DNA from: Micropruina sp.
GTDB lineage: Bacteria; Actinomycetota; Actinomycetes; Propionibacteriales; Propionibacteriaceae
DNA length: 64,000 nt
Direction of reading: 5' to 3'
Assembly: GCA_016711205.1 (NCBI GenBank)
Contig: JADJTM010000002.1
Coordinates: 806,001 to 870,000 of the forward strand
In this document: piece after piece, positions 63,674 through 64,000 of the stretch
How positions within the stretch are numbered: position 1 is the first letter of the stretch
Layout of the letters: the number at the start of each line of letters is the position of its first letter
Program-made: the position numbers and the translations under genes
Notes under the pieces: generated by a model
Told to the model about the DNA's origin: nothing
Seen by the model: the letters and a program-made list of their open reading frames with translations, nothing else
Databases searched by the model: none

Positions 63674-64000
63674 ATGAGCCAGTCCATCGTGATCAACCGT
63701 GAGTTCGGCAGCGGGGGCCGTGAGATCGGTCGCCAGATCAGCCAGCGCACCGGCGCCGAGTTCTTCGACAGCCGCATCCTGCAGGACGCGGCCGCCAAGC
63801 GCGGACTGCCGGCCAACCAGCTGGCGGCCTTCGACGAGCGGCTGATGGCCGGACAGTTTCTGAACCTGTCGATCACCGGGTTCACCGACCCCGAGATGAC
63901 CACCCTGCCGTACCGCATGTTCTCGGCCATCGCCGAGGTGATCACGCAAGCGGCTGAGACGCGTCCGGCCGTGTTCATCGGACGCTGCGCGGACGTCATC
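63674..64000 (+). CDS. Cytidylate-kinase-like family protein (runs off the window end)
   Basis: First 109 residues only. The P-loop region is SIVINREFGSGGREIGRQISQRTGAEFFDSRILQDAAAKRG, typical of the cytidylate-kinase-like (AAA_26) family, which probably phosphorylates a nucleotide or related small molecule. The end RPAVFIGRCADVI agrees. ATG 63674 follows GGGGGCGAG. It is divergent from the CopD/CtaG gene and probably unrelated to copper. Confidence 0.85.
   Translation, partial: MSQSIVINREFGSGGREIGRQISQRTGAEFFDSRILQDAAAKRGLPANQLAAFDERLMAGQFLNLSITGFTDPEMTTLPYRMFSAIAEVITQAAETRPAVFIGRCADVI

Overview
The window is high-GC DNA from an actinobacterium. The evidence is the fhaA-fhaB-pstP-rodA-pbpA-pknB phosphorylation and cell-wall operon next to crgA, a DUF881 gene, pabA/trpG and tRNA-Leu(CAG), which is the arrangement known around the replication origin of mycobacteria and relatives. 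A SigC-like sigma factor and a CtaG/CopD-copper ATPase pair agree with this. A member of the Propionibacteriales is plausible, but the sequence alone does not settle it.

Layout. 1-9.7 kb: a secreted/membrane Pro-Gly-rich protein, cytochrome bd oxidase (cydAB) divergent from a BlaI-type repressor, a Nudix-kinase fusion, and a TetR-controlled heterodimeric ABC exporter. 9.7-17.4 kb: a repeat-rich stretch with seven copies of a REP-like hairpin sequence, a REP-associated (IS200-like) transposase, an ABC-F ATPase, a dead IS256-family element, lysS and a frameshifted IS3-family element. 17.4-30.1 kb: a membrane protein and PQQ-propeller lipoprotein pair, crgA, DUF881, pabA, then the Ser/Thr-phosphorylation and elongation operon. 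This operon has no pknA and its pbpA is interrupted by an out-of-frame deletion.

30.07-52.54 kb: a 22.5-kb genomic island integrated at the 3' end of tRNA-Leu(CAG). It is bounded by a 25-bp direct repeat (30074-30098 and 52517-52541), with a frameshifted tyrosine integrase and a repeated arm-type motif at its ends. Its cargo is a HigBA toxin-antitoxin pair, a string of small unrelated genes separated by a recurring same-orientation motif of about 24 bp (a possible gene-cassette array), a secreted alpha-glucan degradation cluster (GH27-like, ROK regulator, GH31, GH13), an IS630 element that truncates an HNH gene, an EamA exporter with a GntR regulator, an IS110 element with structured non-coding ends, and a VapBC-like pair.

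52.5-64 kb: chromosomal DNA resumes with further toxin-antitoxin genes (including a decayed relative of the island VapBC pair), a RluA-type pseudouridine synthase, trmL and a DUF72 gene. These are followed by a SigC-type sigma factor, a DUF5134 membrane protein, a cysteine-rich zinc-finger anti-sigma factor, a copper P-type ATPase and a CopD/CtaG fusion, which together look like one copper-homeostasis module. The window ends inside a cytidylate-kinase-like gene.
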